From positions 98,433-162,432 of the forward strand of contig LNET01000100.1 of assembly GCA_001464055.1 (NCBI GenBank): 64,000 nt of DNA. Reading direction: 5' to 3'. The DNA comes from Burkholderiales bacterium Ga0077543 (GTDB lineage Bacteria > Pseudomonadota > Gammaproteobacteria > Burkholderiales > Burkholderiaceae_C). A model generated the notes under the pieces. That model worked only from the letters and a program-made list of their open reading frames with translations, had not been told where the DNA came from and searched no databases. The position numbers and the translations under genes were made by a program. This document shows positions 17,629 to 27,345 of the stretch, piece after piece. Within the stretch, counting starts at the first letter, position 1. Every line of letters begins with the position of its first letter.

Positions 17629-18090
17629 ATGCTCGTTCAGGAAGCACCGACGCAGCCGCCGGAACCCGGCATGCCGCTGGCCGCCGCGGCCGATTTGCAA
17701 GACCACCTGATGGTGGCCAGCAACGACCTCGAACGCCTGCAGAGACTGCTGGACGACGCCAGCCAGGCCCTGATGGGTCATTTCACGGACGCCACCGCGC
17801 ACCTGGAAGCCGCACTGCGTGAACTGGAGGGCGCCCACAGCGCCCACCCGCAAACCCTGGCAGATGCGCGTCAAACCCTGGGCGGAGCGATCACCGCTCT
17901 CCAGTTCCAGGACATGGCCAGCCAGCTGATCGCTCACACCACGCGGCGCCTGCGCAACTGCGCCGACCGCCTGGCGAACGAGGCCTTCGCGGGCGACGAA
18001 GACGGCGAGGCCGTTGTCGAAGCCCTGCCGCTGCGCCCCAACCCGGTCACCCAGGACGAGATGGACGCCGGTTCCGTCGACCTGTTCTGA
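17629..18090 (+). CDS. CheZ-like chemotaxis phosphatase candidate
   Basis: A 153-residue, mostly helical protein opening chemosensory cluster 1. In the long central helices, residues 91-100 read LQFQDMASQL: D95 and Q99 reproduce the D-x3-Q spacing of the CheZ active site (QDLTGQ in enteric CheZ), where Asp and Gln position Mg and water on phospho-CheY. The C terminus (TQDEMDAGSVDLF) resembles the CheZ tail that docks on CheY. The protein is shorter than CheZ (about 214). CAGGAG precedes the ATG at 17629; an in-frame start at 17539 would add a Pro/Arg-rich tail. It sits 55 bp before cheY. The phosphatase role is inferred from motif and context. Confidence 0.72.
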   Translation: MLVQEAPTQPPEPGMPLAAAADLQDHLMVASNDLERLQRLLDDASQALMGHFTDATAHLEAALRELEGAHSAHPQTLADARQTLGGAITALQFQDMASQLIAHTTRRLRNCADRLANEAFAGDEDGEAVVEALPLRPNPVTQDEMDAGSVDLF

Positions 18091-18145
18091 CCCGCCCGCC
18101 CGAATTCGCCACTGACCCGCTTACTGCCCCAGAAAGAACATCGCC

Positions 18146-18508
18146 ATGCACTCGATCCTTGCCGTTGACGACAGCGCCTCCATGCGCCAGATGGTCTCCT
18201 TCACGCTGAAGAACGCCGGCTTCAACGTCGTCGAAGCCGTGGACGGCCAGGATGCGTACGAGAAAGCCAACAGCCGCGACTTCAACCTGGTGCTGACCGA
18301 CCAGAACATGCCACGCATGGACGGCATCAGCCTGACCAAGAAGCTGCGCGAGAACCCCAAGTTCAAGTCGACGCCGATCCTGATCCTGACCACCGAAAGC
18401 TCCGACCAGATGAAGCAGGCCGGCCGCGCCGCGGGCGCCACCGGCTGGCTGGTGAAGCCTTTCGACCCCGCCAAGCTGGTGGAAGTGATCGGCAAGGTCA
18501 TCCGCTGA
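18146..18508 (+). CDS. cheY: CheY single-domain response regulator (cluster 1)
   Basis: A 120-residue receiver with no output domain. It has the acidic pair D8/D9, phospho-acceptor D52 in VLTDQNMPRMDG, the Thr of LTTES and K104 in WLVKPFDP. It is the diffusible output of the adjacent CheA, likely acting at the flagellar switch or another target. It lies between the CheZ-like gene and cheA on the same strand, with 28 bp to cheA, so all three should be co-transcribed. AGAAAGAAC before the ATG is a modest ribosome site. Confidence 0.94.
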   Translation: MHSILAVDDSASMRQMVSFTLKNAGFNVVEAVDGQDAYEKANSRDFNLVLTDQNMPRMDGISLTKKLRENPKFKSTPILILTTESSDQMKQAGRAAGATGWLVKPFDPAKLVEVIGKVIR

Positions 18509-18536
18509 ACCCCCAAGAGAACACAAGAGGCCCGCG

Positions 18537-20690
18537 ATGGCAGACATGAACACCGAAGCCGCCAACCAGGCGGCCGGCATCGACCTGAGCCAGTTCTTCC
18601 AGGTCTTCTTCGAGGAAGCAGGCGAGAACCTCGAGACCATGGAGCAGATGCTCCTGAACCTGGACATCGACAGCGCCGACGAGGAAGAGCTCAACGCCAT
18701 CTTCCGCTGCGCCCACTCGGTCAAGGGTGGCGCCGCCACGTTCGGCTTCAACGACGTGGCCGAGCTCACCCACCAGATGGAAACGCTGCTGGACAAGCTG
18801 CGCCGACGCGAGCTGACACCGACCACGGCCATGGTCGACGTGCTGCTGGCCAGCGGTGATGCGCTCAAGGCCCAGCTCGCCCGCCACCAGGGCAATGGCG
18901 CAGACGCCATCGACACCAGCGAGCTGCTGAACACCATCCGCGCCCAGGTCGAAGGGCGTGCCCCGGCCTCAGTGGCCCCGGCCGCACCGGCTCGGCCTGC
19001 GGCTGCGCCCGCAGCTGCGCCCGCAGCTGCACCGGCCGCCCCCGAGGCACCCGCCCTGCCCAAGGGCGCGCGGCTGCTGGAACTGACTGTCGGCCCGCTG
19101 TCCGACCCCGCTCTGGCCGACAACCTGGTCGACCTGTTCAAGGAAATCACCGACCTGGGCACGATCGAACCGCTGGACGCCGGCCGCCCGGCCGACGGCA
19201 TGCGCCGCTTCAAGGTGGTCACCTCGTCCAGCGACAACGACCTGCTGGACCTGTTCACCTTCCACGTGGCGCGTGAACACGTGCAGCTGCAGCCGCTGAC
19301 CGCAGGCTACGGCTTCCACGAAGGCGCCCCGGGTGCGCCCGCAAAAGCGGCCACGGCGGCACCGGCCGCCGACCCGGGCTACGGTTTCTTCGACGACGCC
19401 CCAGGCGCCCCGAACGGCGCACCCGCCGCCGAGGCCGCTGCGGCCAAGCCGGCCACGGCCGAGGCTGCACCGGCACGCGCCGCCGCCCCCCGCGCCGAAA
19501 AGCCCGCCGGCGCTGCAGCAGCCCCCGAGTCGAGCACGCTGCGCGTGTCGGTGGAAAAGGTCGACCAGCTCATCAACCTGGTCGGCGAACTCGTCATCAC
19601 CCAGGCCATGCTGTCGCAGAACGGCAAGGGCATCGACGCCGCGCTGTACCAGCAGCTGGCCAGTGGCCTGGCCGACCTGGAGCGCAACACCCGCGACCTG
19701 CAGGAAGCGGTGATGTCGATCCGGATGATTCCGATGTCGCTGGTGTTCAACCGCTTCCCGCGCATGCTGCGCGACCTGGCCACCAAGCTGGGCAAGAAGG
19801 TGGAACTGGTGCAGGTGGGCGAGGCCACCGAACTGGACAAGGGCCTGGTCGAGAAGATCACCGACCCGCTGACCCACCTGGTGCGCAACAGCTGCGACCA
19901 CGGCATCGAGATGCCGGCCGAACGCGTGGCCAAGGGCAAGCCCGAGACCGGCACCATTACGCTGATCGCCAGCCACCAGGGCGGCAGCATCGTCATCGAG
20001 GTGCGCGACGACGGCAAGGGCCTGAACCGGGCCAAGCTGCTGGCCAAGGCCCGCGAGCGCGGCATCGAGGCACCCGACACCCTGTCCGACAGCGAGGTCT
20101 ACGGCCTGATCTTCGCGCCAGGCTTCAGCACCGCCGAGGTCGTCACCGACGTCAGCGGCCGCGGTGTCGGCATGGACGTGGTGAAGAAGAACATCACCGC
20201 CCTGGGCGGCACGGTGGAGATCGACAGCGCCGAAGGCTACGGCATGACGGTGCGCGTGCGCCTGCCGCTGACCCTGGCCATCATGGACGGCATGAGCGTG
20301 GGCGTGGGCGAAGAGGTCTACATCCTGCCGCTGTCCAGCGTGGTCGAGTCGTTCCAGGTGCAGCCAGGCATGGTCAAGACCATCGGCGGCACCGGCCGCG
20401 TCGTAGACGTGCGCGACGAATACATGCCGGTGGTCGACCTGGAGCAGGTCTTCGGCGTACCGCGCTTCGACTTCGACAAGACCACCAACATCATGGTCGT
20501 GGTGGAAGCCGAGGGTGGCCGCGTGGCCCTGCTGGTGGACGAATTGCTCGGGCAGCAGCAGGTGGTTGTGAAGAACCTGGAGAGCAACTACCGCAAGGTG
20601 CCCGACATCTCGGGCGCCACCATCATGGGCGACGGCCGCGTGGCCCTGATCCTGGACATCGGCTCGCTCATCCGCCAGTCGCGGCACTGA
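18537..20690 (+). CDS. cheA: CheA chemotaxis histidine kinase (cluster 1)
   Basis: A 717-residue kinase with the classical order of domains. The HPt domain carries H60 in FRCAHSVKGGAATFGF. An Ala/Pro-rich linker with repeated GCGCCCGCAGCT units encodes PAAAPAAAPAA. A regulator-binding-like middle segment (about 175-265) is followed by a second low-complexity linker containing two similar GYGF(H/F) stretches. The dimerization domain starts at VEKVDQLINLVGELVI. The ATPase domain shows LVRNSCDHGIE, DDGKGLN and GRGVGMDVVKKN. The C-terminal CheW-like domain ends at LILDIGSLI. It phosphorylates the adjacent CheY under control of the receptors encoded just downstream. Confidence 0.95.
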   Translation: MADMNTEAANQAAGIDLSQFFQVFFEEAGENLETMEQMLLNLDIDSADEEELNAIFRCAHSVKGGAATFGFNDVAELTHQMETLLDKLRRRELTPTTAMVDVLLASGDALKAQLARHQGNGADAIDTSELLNTIRAQVEGRAPASVAPAAPARPAAAPAAAPAAAPAAPEAPALPKGARLLELTVGPLSDPALADNLVDLFKEITDLGTIEPLDAGRPADGMRRFKVVTSSSDNDLLDLFTFHVAREHVQLQPLTAGYGFHEGAPGAPAKAATAAPAADPGYGFFDDAPGAPNGAPAAEAAAAKPATAEAAPARAAAPRAEKPAGAAAAPESSTLRVSVEKVDQLINLVGELVITQAMLSQNGKGIDAALYQQLASGLADLERNTRDLQEAVMSIRMIPMSLVFNRFPRMLRDLATKLGKKVELVQVGEATELDKGLVEKITDPLTHLVRNSCDHGIEMPAERVAKGKPETGTITLIASHQGGSIVIEVRDDGKGLNRAKLLAKARERGIEAPDTLSDSEVYGLIFAPGFSTAEVVTDVSGRGVGMDVVKKNITALGGTVEIDSAEGYGMTVRVRLPLTLAIMDGMSVGVGEEVYILPLSSVVESFQVQPGMVKTIGGTGRVVDVRDEYMPVVDLEQVFGVPRFDFDKTTNIMVVVEAEGGRVALLVDELLGQQQVVVKNLESNYRKVPDISGATIMGDGRVALILDIGSLIRQSRH

Positions 20691-20712
20691 GCCCTGACAT
20701 GGAGCAGGCAAC

Positions 20713-22275
20713 ATGCACGAACTGACCCTGTTCCTGCGCCGTTTCACGGTTCGCCTGCGCATGCAGGGCGCCATCGCGATGGTGCTGGCGATGTTCGGGC
20801 TGATCGGCGCCACGGTGCTGCTCGGCGGCGACCGGATCAAGGGCCTGAGCGATGACCTCACCCACCACTCGCTCGAGGAACTGGAAAACGTCGCCGACAT
20901 CCGGGGCCAGTTCGCCAAGGTGCTCCTGCTGGAAAAGCAGATGATCATCGACTATGAAAAACCCGAGCGCGTGACCGAACTGCAGCAGCAGTGGCGGCAG
21001 ACGCTGGGCGAAACCAGCAAGTCGCTGAACGCCATGCTGCAGGGCGCGGAAGACGACGACAACACCCTGGCCCGCGAGGCACTGGCGCTGCTGGATCAGT
21101 ACGCCAGCGCCGCCGCGCCGATCCTGAAGAACGTGCAGGAGGGCCAGTACGACACCGCCACGGTGGCAGACCGCCAGCTCGGCCGGGCCCAGACGCACCG
21201 CCAGGCGGCCGAGCAGCGCATCGACCAGATCGCCGAACTCGTCAAGCAGGAAGCGATTCAGACTGGCGACCGCCTCGAAGCCGAACTCCGGCTCGTGATG
21301 TGGGTGTTCGCCGCCGTGTTGGCCACCGTGGTGGTGCTGGTGGTGCCCTTGACGCTTCTGAACTCGCGCTCGATCACTGCACCGCTGGCGCAAGCCGTCA
21401 CCCTGGCACAGGCCATCGCCGCTGGCGACCTGACCCAGCGCGTCGACACCCGGGGCGCGGACGAGCCGGCCCAGTTGCTCACGTCGCTGAACCACATGCA
21501 GGACACGCTGCGCGGCCTGATGAAGCAGGTGCAAGACGCTTCGAGCAACATCGCTCTGGCCAGCAATGAGGTGGCCAGCGGCAACACCGACCTGAGCCAA
21601 CGCACCGAACAGTCGGCCAGTTCTCTGCAGCAGACCGCCAGTGCCATGGCGCAGTTCACCGGCACCGTGGCGCAGACGGCAGACAGCGCCCGCAGCGCCA
21701 ATGACCTGGCGCGCCAGGCCAGCAGCGTGGCCGAACGGGGCGGCCAGGCCGTGCAGCAGGTGATCAGCACGATGGAGCAGATCAACGGCAGCAGCCGGCG
21801 CATCGCCGACATCATCGGCACCATCGACGGCATCGCCTTCCAGACCAACATCCTGGCACTGAACGCGGCGGTGGAAGCCGCACGCGCCGGCGAACAGGGC
21901 CGCGGCTTCGCAGTCGTCGCCGCCGAGGTTCGCAGCCTGGCCCAGCGCAGCGCTGCTGCGGCGCGCGAGATCAAGGGCTTGATCGACACCAGCGTCAGCA
22001 ACGTCACCAGCGGCACACGCCAGGTTCAGGACGCCGGCAGCACCATGGCCGAGATCGTGGCCAGCGTGCAGCGCGTGTCCGACACCATTGCGCGGATCAG
22101 CGCCGCTGCTGCCGAACAAAGCGGCGGCATCGGACAGGTCAATGAGTCGGTGTCGCAACTGGACCAATCCACCCAGCAGAACGCCGCGCTGGTGGAGCAG
22201 AGCGCTGCTGCCGCCGAGTCGCTGAAGGAACAGGCCGGGCGCCTGTCGGGTGTGGTCGCCACGTTCAAGCTTTGA
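20713..22275 (+). CDS. Methyl-accepting chemotaxis protein, transmembrane (receptor 1)
   Basis: A 520-residue receptor. TM1 (about 17-38) is followed by a helical-bundle periplasmic domain of about 155 residues, TM2 (about 196-216), a HAMP domain ([20 protein letters not shown]) and the cytoplasmic signalling helices. The hairpin tip reads [20 protein letters not shown]. Paired Q/E methylation-type sites occur in the flanking helices ([20 protein letters not shown]). The protein ends at VVATFKL, with no CheR-tethering pentapeptide. It lies 22 bp after cheA. The tip sequence is nearly identical to receptors 2 and 3 downstream, as expected for members of one array. Confidence 0.94.
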   Translation: MHELTLFLRRFTVRLRMQGAIAMVLAMFGLIGATVLLGGDRIKGLSDDLTHHSLEELENVADIRGQFAKVLLLEKQMIIDYEKPERVTELQQQWRQTLGETSKSLNAMLQGAEDDDNTLAREALALLDQYASAAAPILKNVQEGQYDTATVADRQLGRAQTHRQAAEQRIDQIAELVKQEAIQTGDRLEAELRLVMWVFAAVLATVVVLVVPLTLLNSRSITAPLAQAVTLAQAIAAGDLTQRVDTRGADEPAQLLTSLNHMQDTLRGLMKQVQDASSNIALASNEVASGNTDLSQRTEQSASSLQQTASAMAQFTGTVAQTADSARSANDLARQASSVAERGGQAVQQVISTMEQINGSSRRIADIIGTIDGIAFQTNILALNAAVEAARAGEQGRGFAVVAAEVRSLAQRSAAAAREIKGLIDTSVSNVTSGTRQVQDAGSTMAEIVASVQRVSDTIARISAAAAEQSGGIGQVNESVSQLDQSTQQNAALVEQSAAAAESLKEQAGRLSGVVATFKL

Positions 22276-22323
22276 CCCGACAAGCCGATTAACCACGCAA
22301 CTCCCAAGAGACTCAACCACTTC

Positions 22324-24153
22324 ATGAAGCTGAATCAATTCAAGATCGGTCCAAGGCTGGGCATCGGATTCGGAGCCGTCATCCTCTTGATGGCCGTGAT
22401 GGCCGCGACGATGGCGCAACGGCTGGAAACCCTGAAAGCAGCCAACGCCGAGATCGTCGAAATCGAAAGGCGCGCCGCCCTGGCTGCCGACTGGCGCGGT
22501 CTGGCGCAGCTGAACACCGCCCGAGCGCTGGCCATCGGCAAGGCCGGTGGCGAAAGCGTCGTGGCCGACTTCTTCGCCCAGCCCATGAAGGAGACCAGTG
22601 ACAAGATTTCGGCGATACAGAAGGAACTGCAGGAGCTGGTCCAGTCCGACGTAGGGAAGCCGCTGCTGAAGGACATCGCCAACAAGCGCGACGCCTACAC
22701 CCAGACCCGCAGCGAAGTGCTGGCCAAGTTCAAGGCCGGCGACTCCGCCGCCGCCAACACGCTGCTGGATGCGTCCATGTTGCCGGCCGCCACGGCCTAC
22801 GTCGACACCATCCAGAAGCTATCGGACTATCAGAGCCAGCGGGTCCAGACCAGCACCACCCAGGTCGAGACCATCGTGACCCGCTCTGAAATGCTGCTGC
22901 TGGCGGTGCTGCTCGCCTCGGGCCTGATCGCAGCCGGCTTCGGCTGGGCCATCACGCGTTCGATCACGGCGCCGCTGGGCCGCACGGCTGAAGCTGCACG
23001 CCAGATTGCCGGCGGCGACCTGTCGTACACCATCACCATCGAGGGCCGCGACGAGATGGCAGAAATGCAGCGCACGTTGGCCACCATGCAGCAGGCACTG
23101 CGCGCCTTGGTCGGCGACGTGCGCGCCGGCAGCGATTCGATCGGCACCGCCAGCTCCCAGATCGCCAGCGGTAACCAGGACCTCTCCAGCCGCACCGAAC
23201 AGACCAGCAGCAACCTGCAGCAGGCTGCCAGCAGCCTGGAAGAGCTGACCAGCACCGTCAGTCAGACGGCCGACAGCGCCCGCACCGCCAACCAGCTGGC
23301 GGCCAGCGCCAGCCAGGCCGCGGAACACGGCGGCAGCGTCGTGTCGCAGGTGGTCAGCACGATGGAAGAGATCAACAGCAGCAGCCGCCGCATTGCCGAC
23401 ATCATCGGCACCATCGACGGCATCGCCTTCCAGACCAACATCCTGGCGCTGAACGCCGCGGTCGAGGCCGCCCGGGCCGGTGAACAGGGCCGCGGCTTCG
23501 CGGTGGTCGCTGGCGAGGTGCGCAGCCTGGCCCAGCGCAGTGCCGAGGCAGCGCGCGAAATCAAGACCCTGATCCAGACCAGCGTGGAGAAAGTCGAGAC
23601 CGGCACCCGGCTGGTTCAGGACGCCGGCTCGGCCATGACCGACATCGTCAGCGGCGTGCAGCGCGTCACCGACGTCATCGGCGAGATCAGCGCAGCCACC
23701 TCGGAGCAGACCAGTGGCCTGCGCCAGGTGAACCAGGCCGTTGCCGGGCTCGACCAGATGACGCAGCAGAACGCCGCGCTCGTCGAAGAAAGCGCGGCCG
23801 CCGCGGAAAGCCTGGCCGATCAGTCGCGAGCGCTCAGCGCGGTGGTGGCAACCTTCCGCCTGGGCTCGGGCGCTGACAGCCCGCAGCGCAGCATGCCCAG
23901 CGTGGCCAGGGCCACGCCGGGCACGCCGTCGGCGCCCGCCAAGTCCCCGCCACCCGCGACCGCACCGCGCAAGGCTCCGCCTGCGGCCGCCAGCCCCAAG
24001 GCCGTGACGACCCAGCTCATCGCGCAGGTGAAGAAGCCGGCGGTTTCCAGGCCTGCCGCTGCCGTCCCTGCACCTGCCCCTGCCGCACCGGCTCCACGCC
24101 CGGCAGCAGCCGCCACCACCGCCCAGGCCGACGGCGACTGGGAAACCTTCTGA
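22324..24153 (+). CDS. Methyl-accepting chemotaxis protein with C-terminal CheR/CheB tether (receptor 2)
   Basis: A 609-residue receptor with TM1 (about 13-33), a helical periplasmic sensor, TM2 (about 189-209), HAMP ([20 protein letters not shown]) and the standard signalling hairpin with [20 protein letters not shown]. Beyond the methylation helices is a Pro/Ala/Lys-rich linker of about 90 residues ending in DGDWETF. The final WETF matches the NWETF pentapeptide by which CheR and CheB are tethered in enteric major receptors. It is the only receptor in the window with this ending. No CheR gene lies in its own cluster, so it presumably uses CheR and CheB from cluster 2 or elsewhere in the genome. 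Confidence 0.93.
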   Translation: MKLNQFKIGPRLGIGFGAVILLMAVMAATMAQRLETLKAANAEIVEIERRAALAADWRGLAQLNTARALAIGKAGGESVVADFFAQPMKETSDKISAIQKELQELVQSDVGKPLLKDIANKRDAYTQTRSEVLAKFKAGDSAAANTLLDASMLPAATAYVDTIQKLSDYQSQRVQTSTTQVETIVTRSEMLLLAVLLASGLIAAGFGWAITRSITAPLGRTAEAARQIAGGDLSYTITIEGRDEMAEMQRTLATMQQALRALVGDVRAGSDSIGTASSQIASGNQDLSSRTEQTSSNLQQAASSLEELTSTVSQTADSARTANQLAASASQAAEHGGSVVSQVVSTMEEINSSSRRIADIIGTIDGIAFQTNILALNAAVEAARAGEQGRGFAVVAGEVRSLAQRSAEAAREIKTLIQTSVEKVETGTRLVQDAGSAMTDIVSGVQRVTDVIGEISAATSEQTSGLRQVNQAVAGLDQMTQQNAALVEESAAAAESLADQSRALSAVVATFRLGSGADSPQRSMPSVARATPGTPSAPAKSPPPATAPRKAPPAAASPKAVTTQLIAQVKKPAVSRPAAAVPAPAPAAPAPRPAAAATTAQADGDWETF

Positions 24154-24255
24154 ACCCGCCGATCCCCGAACACGAATTTCGCCTGCACGAACTACAGATT
24201 CCGCCCTGCCGGCCGAAACCCCTTGAACAGCTGCACCAAGCTTGAGGAAACCACC

Positions 24256-24843
24256 ATGGACATGATCGCCGAAGCCCCCGCCACCGCCCGCGTCGAAGGC
24301 GCACGTGAAGCCACCGCGCGCGGGGCCATCGCCGGGACCGCCGCCGGGTCCGCCGGATCCGCCGGCGGTGAATTCCTGACCTTCCGCCTGGGCGACGAGG
24401 AATACGGGATCGACATCCTGCGCGTGCAGGAGATCCGCTCGTACGAACCGCCCACCCGCATCGCCAACGCGCCTTCGTTCATCAAAGGCGTGGTCAACCT
24501 GCGCGGCGTCATCGTCCCGATCATCGACCTGCGCCTGAAGCTGAACTGCGAGAAGGTGGAATACAACGGCTTCACCGTCGTCGTGGTCTTGAACGTGCGA
24601 GGCCGGGTGGTGGGCGCGGTCGTCGATTCGGTGTCCGACGTGCTGGAACTCAGCCGCGACAACATCAAGCCATCGCCCGAGATGAATTCCAGCATCGATG
24701 CCAGCTTCATCACCGGCATCGGCACCATCAAGAACGGTCAGGGGCAGGGCGAAGGCGGCAACGCCGACAAGGAACGCATGCTGATCCTGATGGACATCGA
24801 GGCCCTGATGAGCAGCGCCGAGATGGGCTTGATCAACCACTGA
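24256..24843 (+). CDS. cheW: CheW coupling protein (cluster 1)
   Basis: A 195-residue CheW. A 35-residue Ala/Gly/Thr-rich N-terminal lead contains a run of GSAGSAGG. The single CheW domain starts at [20 protein letters not shown] and carries [15 protein letters not shown] and [16 protein letters not shown] short Gly/Gln-rich insert ([10 protein letters not shown]) precedes the last strand. It bridges CheA and the receptors at array vertices. The ATG at 24256 is preceded by GAGGAAACCACC; a longer TTG-initiated reading from 24223 is less likely. A strong hairpin follows the gene at about 24879-24912, so it probably ends the first part of the cluster 1 transcript. Confidence 0.94.
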   Translation: MDMIAEAPATARVEGAREATARGAIAGTAAGSAGSAGGEFLTFRLGDEEYGIDILRVQEIRSYEPPTRIANAPSFIKGVVNLRGVIVPIIDLRLKLNCEKVEYNGFTVVVVLNVRGRVVGAVVDSVSDVLELSRDNIKPSPEMNSSIDASFITGIGTIKNGQGQGEGGNADKERMLILMDIEALMSSAEMGLINH

Positions 24844-24878
24844 GGAGCAAGGCGGGGCCGTCCCCGCTGCCCCAGCAC

Positions 24879-24912
24879 GACGCCGCGGCCATCCCGCGGC
24901 GTTGTCATTTCT
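24879..24912 (+). terminator. Terminator-like hairpin after cheW
   Basis: CGCCGCGG (24881-24888), a five-base loop CCATC, then CCGCGGCG (24894-24901), extended by one A-T and one G-T pair. The 3' side is TTGTCATTTCTG, a loose T-rich tract. Stem strength and position 36 bp after the cheW stop suggest Rho-independent termination or attenuation before the Cache gene. Confidence 0.6.
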
Positions 24913-25007
24913 GCAGCCCTGCGAAACCTGTGCTGTTTCCGGCATCGGCCATGCTAAAGATTGGGCACGATGACTCCGAAATGAACTCACACCCCTGGAG
25001 CCAACCC

Positions 25008-25481
25008 ATGACCATCCGCACCTCCCGTCTGCCCCTTTTCGCCGGCATCGCGCTGGCCCTGTCCTGCCTGGCTGCGCCGGCCCATGCCAGCGCCGACGCC
25101 ACGAAGGAAGAAGCGATCGCCATGGTGAAGAAGGGCATCGCCTTCATCAAGGCCAATGGCGCCGACAAGGGCTACGGCGCCATCACCGCCAAGGACCCGC
25201 AGTTCATCGACCGCGACCTCTACCTGGTGGTCTACGGCCTGGACGGCAAGTGCCTGGCGCATGGCGCCAACCCGAAGCAGGTGGGCAGGGACCTGATCGA
25301 GCTGACCGACATCGACGGCAAGTTCTTCATCAAGGAACGCGTGGCCATGGTGAAGGCCAAGCCCGCGGGCGCCTGGCAGGAATACAAGTTCACCAACCCG
25401 GTCAGCAAGAAGATCGAACCCAAGGTGATGTACTGCGAGAAGCTTGCCGAAACCGCCGTCTGCGGGGGCGTCTACCCCTGA
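25008..25481 (+). CDS. Secreted single-Cache domain protein
   Basis: A 157-residue protein: signal peptide (LPLFAGIALALSCLAAPAHA) followed by one Cache domain of the sCache_2 kind (KKGIAFIKANG, FIDRDLYLVVYGLDGKCLAHG, VGRDLIELTDIDGKFFIKE, WQEYKFTNP). It has no transmembrane or signalling domain, so it is a free periplasmic ligand-binding module. Two Cys near the C terminus (YCEKLAETAVC) may form a disulfide. The ATG at 25008 has GGAG seven bases upstream. It sits 19 bp before receptor 3, which suggests that it hands a ligand to that receptor, or to another one, in the manner of a chemosensory binding protein; that partnership is inferred. Confidence 0.85.
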   Translation: MTIRTSRLPLFAGIALALSCLAAPAHASADATKEEAIAMVKKGIAFIKANGADKGYGAITAKDPQFIDRDLYLVVYGLDGKCLAHGANPKQVGRDLIELTDIDGKFFIKERVAMVKAKPAGAWQEYKFTNPVSKKIEPKVMYCEKLAETAVCGGVYP

Positions 25482-25500
25482 ACCAAGAAGCGAGCCCAAG

Positions 25501-27048
25501 ATGAAACTCGCCACGCAACTGCTCTTCGCCCCGCTGCTGACGGCAGTGGTTGCACTGACCACGGGCGGGCTGTCCACGGTGCTTCAGCAACGTGACATGC
25601 AGGCCGCGCAGACACTGTTCAACTCGGAGCTGCAGAGCCTGAGCAAGGCTGCGGACACTAAGCAGCAGCTGGCCGATATCCACGCCAGCGTCTACCGCAC
25701 CCAGGCCATCTCGGAGTCGGTCAGCGAGGCCGAGCTCAAGGCATTCCGGAGCACACTGGGCCAGCAGCTCGACGGCGTGCAAGGCGTCGTGGCCGGGTTG
25801 GCAGCCGAATCTGCCGGCGATGAAGCCATGGGCGTCGGCGTCGGGGCGGTGGCGATGCAGATCGAGACCTACCGCAAACAGATCGACAAGGCCCTGGAAC
25901 TGACGGCCGTCGAGATCAACATGGGCGTGGCCGCCATGCAGTCGGCCGAGGCCACGTTCACGGATCTGCGCAAGACGGTTCAGACCGTGCTGCAACGCAA
26001 AGAAGCGCTGCGTGACGAGCAGGCAGCCGCGACCGCGCAACGCGCCTTGCTCATGACACTGGTGCTCGGCGCCACGGCCGGTTTCGCCACGCTGGCAGCA
26101 CTGGTCTTCGGCTGGAGGATGCAGCGCCGCATCGTGGCCGACATCAGCCAGGCCGTGCGCGCCAACCAGCAGGTGGCCGCTGGCAACCTGCAGCAAACCG
26201 TGACCAGCACCCGCAGCGACGAGATCGGCGACCTGCTGCGTGCCACCGGCCACATGGTGGTGCAGTTGCGCGAGTCCCTGCAGACCGTGCGCCAGGCCAC
26301 CGACAGCATCCGCACCGCAGCCGAAGAGATCGCCAGCGGCAACATCGACCTGAGCCAGCGCACCGAGCAGGCCGCCGGCAGCCTGCAGCAGACTGCCAGT
26401 TCGATGGCCGAGCTGACCGGCACCGTGACGCAGACGGCCGCCAGCGCGGTCACGGCCAATCAGCTGGCCGGCACCGCCACCACCGTGGCCCAGCGCGGTG
26501 GCGACGCCGTGCAGCAGGTGATCAGCACGATGGGCGAGATCAACAGCAGCAGCCATCGCATCAGCGACATCATCGGCACCATCGACGGCATCGCCTTCCA
26601 GACCAACATCCTGGCGCTGAACGCCGCGGTGGAAGCCGCGCGCGCCGGCGAACAGGGCCGCGGCTTCGCGGTCGTGGCCAGCGAGGTGCGCAGCCTGGCC
26701 CAGCGCAGCGCAGCAGCGGCCCGCGAGATCAAGACCTTGATCCAGGCCAGCGTCGAGAAGGTCGAGGGCGGTACCCGCCAGGTTCAGGATGCCGGCAACA
26801 CGATGACCGAGATCGTCGGCAGCGTGCAGCGGGTGTCGGCCATCATCGGCGAAATCAGCCTGGCCACGGCCGAGCAGAGCAGCGGCATCGGCCAGGTCAA
26901 CGGCGCGGTGGGCAACCTGGACCAGGTGACGCAGCAGAACGCCGCCCTGGTGGAGCAGAGCGCCGCTGCCGCCGAAAGCCTGAAGGAACAGGCGGCACGG
27001 CTTGGAGCGGTGCTGGGGCGGTTCCAGCTGGAGACGAGCGCCGGCTGA
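25501..27048 (+). CDS. Methyl-accepting chemotaxis protein, transmembrane (receptor 3)
   Basis: A 515-residue receptor with TM1 (about 7-27), a helical periplasmic domain that contains a Gly-rich patch (MGVGVGAVA), TM2 (about 185-205), HAMP and the standard signalling hairpin with [20 protein letters not shown]. It ends in RFQLETSAG with no CheR tether. The ATG at 25501 follows GAGCCCAAG and gives the normal receptor N terminus. It is the last gene of cluster 1. A strong inverted repeat begins two bases after the stop. Confidence 0.93.
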   Translation: MKLATQLLFAPLLTAVVALTTGGLSTVLQQRDMQAAQTLFNSELQSLSKAADTKQQLADIHASVYRTQAISESVSEAELKAFRSTLGQQLDGVQGVVAGLAAESAGDEAMGVGVGAVAMQIETYRKQIDKALELTAVEINMGVAAMQSAEATFTDLRKTVQTVLQRKEALRDEQAAATAQRALLMTLVLGATAGFATLAALVFGWRMQRRIVADISQAVRANQQVAAGNLQQTVTSTRSDEIGDLLRATGHMVVQLRESLQTVRQATDSIRTAAEEIASGNIDLSQRTEQAAGSLQQTASSMAELTGTVTQTAASAVTANQLAGTATTVAQRGGDAVQQVISTMGEINSSSHRISDIIGTIDGIAFQTNILALNAAVEAARAGEQGRGFAVVASEVRSLAQRSAAAAREIKTLIQASVEKVEGGTRQVQDAGNTMTEIVGSVQRVSAIIGEISLATAEQSSGIGQVNGAVGNLDQVTQQNAALVEQSAAAAESLKEQAARLGAVLGRFQLETSAG

Positions 27049-27049
27049 A

Positions 27050-27080
27050 GGCCTGGCGCTGCCGGCGGCCGCGCCAGGCC
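27050..27080 (+). terminator. Long GC hairpin after receptor 3
   Basis: GGCCTGGCGC (27050-27059), an 11-base loop, then GCGCCAGGCC (27071-27080): a perfect 10-bp stem immediately after the stop codon at 27046-27048. It lacks a T tract, so it may protect the 3' end or act with other factors rather than as a classical intrinsic terminator. Confidence 0.5.
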
Positions 27081-27345
27081 GCCAGAGCACCGCAAGAAGC
27101 CGCGCCCCACTTCAAAGCAGGGCCAGCGCGGGCGGATGCAGCACGGGAGTGTTCCAGATTGAGACACCCCTGCCAGCCCTGTTCCACCGCCCGCCACCGG
27201 AAGGCCGCGTCAACCATGACGCCGCCAGGGTATGTCCGAAGTTTCATACGCCCCCGGCAGCGGCCAGCATACGCCTTGGGTGATGGCCTGCGGACAAGCC
27301 TCGCCCAGGCACCACCCTACCCAGCCGAAAGCAAGGAACAGGACA
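27081..27345 (+). other. Intergenic region before the tungsten aldehyde oxidoreductase operon
   Basis: About 265 bp without a credible gene, probably holding the promoter of the aldehyde oxidoreductase operon. Only GGAACAGGAC directly before the ATG at 27346 is clear, a plausible ribosome site. I see no certain -35/-10 pair or operator. Confidence 0.4.

Noticed and set aside
18969..25577. Several 580-720-codon minus-strand frames opposite cheA and the receptors
   Set aside because: All are mirror frames of coiled-coil coding sequence, rich in His, Leu, Gly and Ala with no domain signature.
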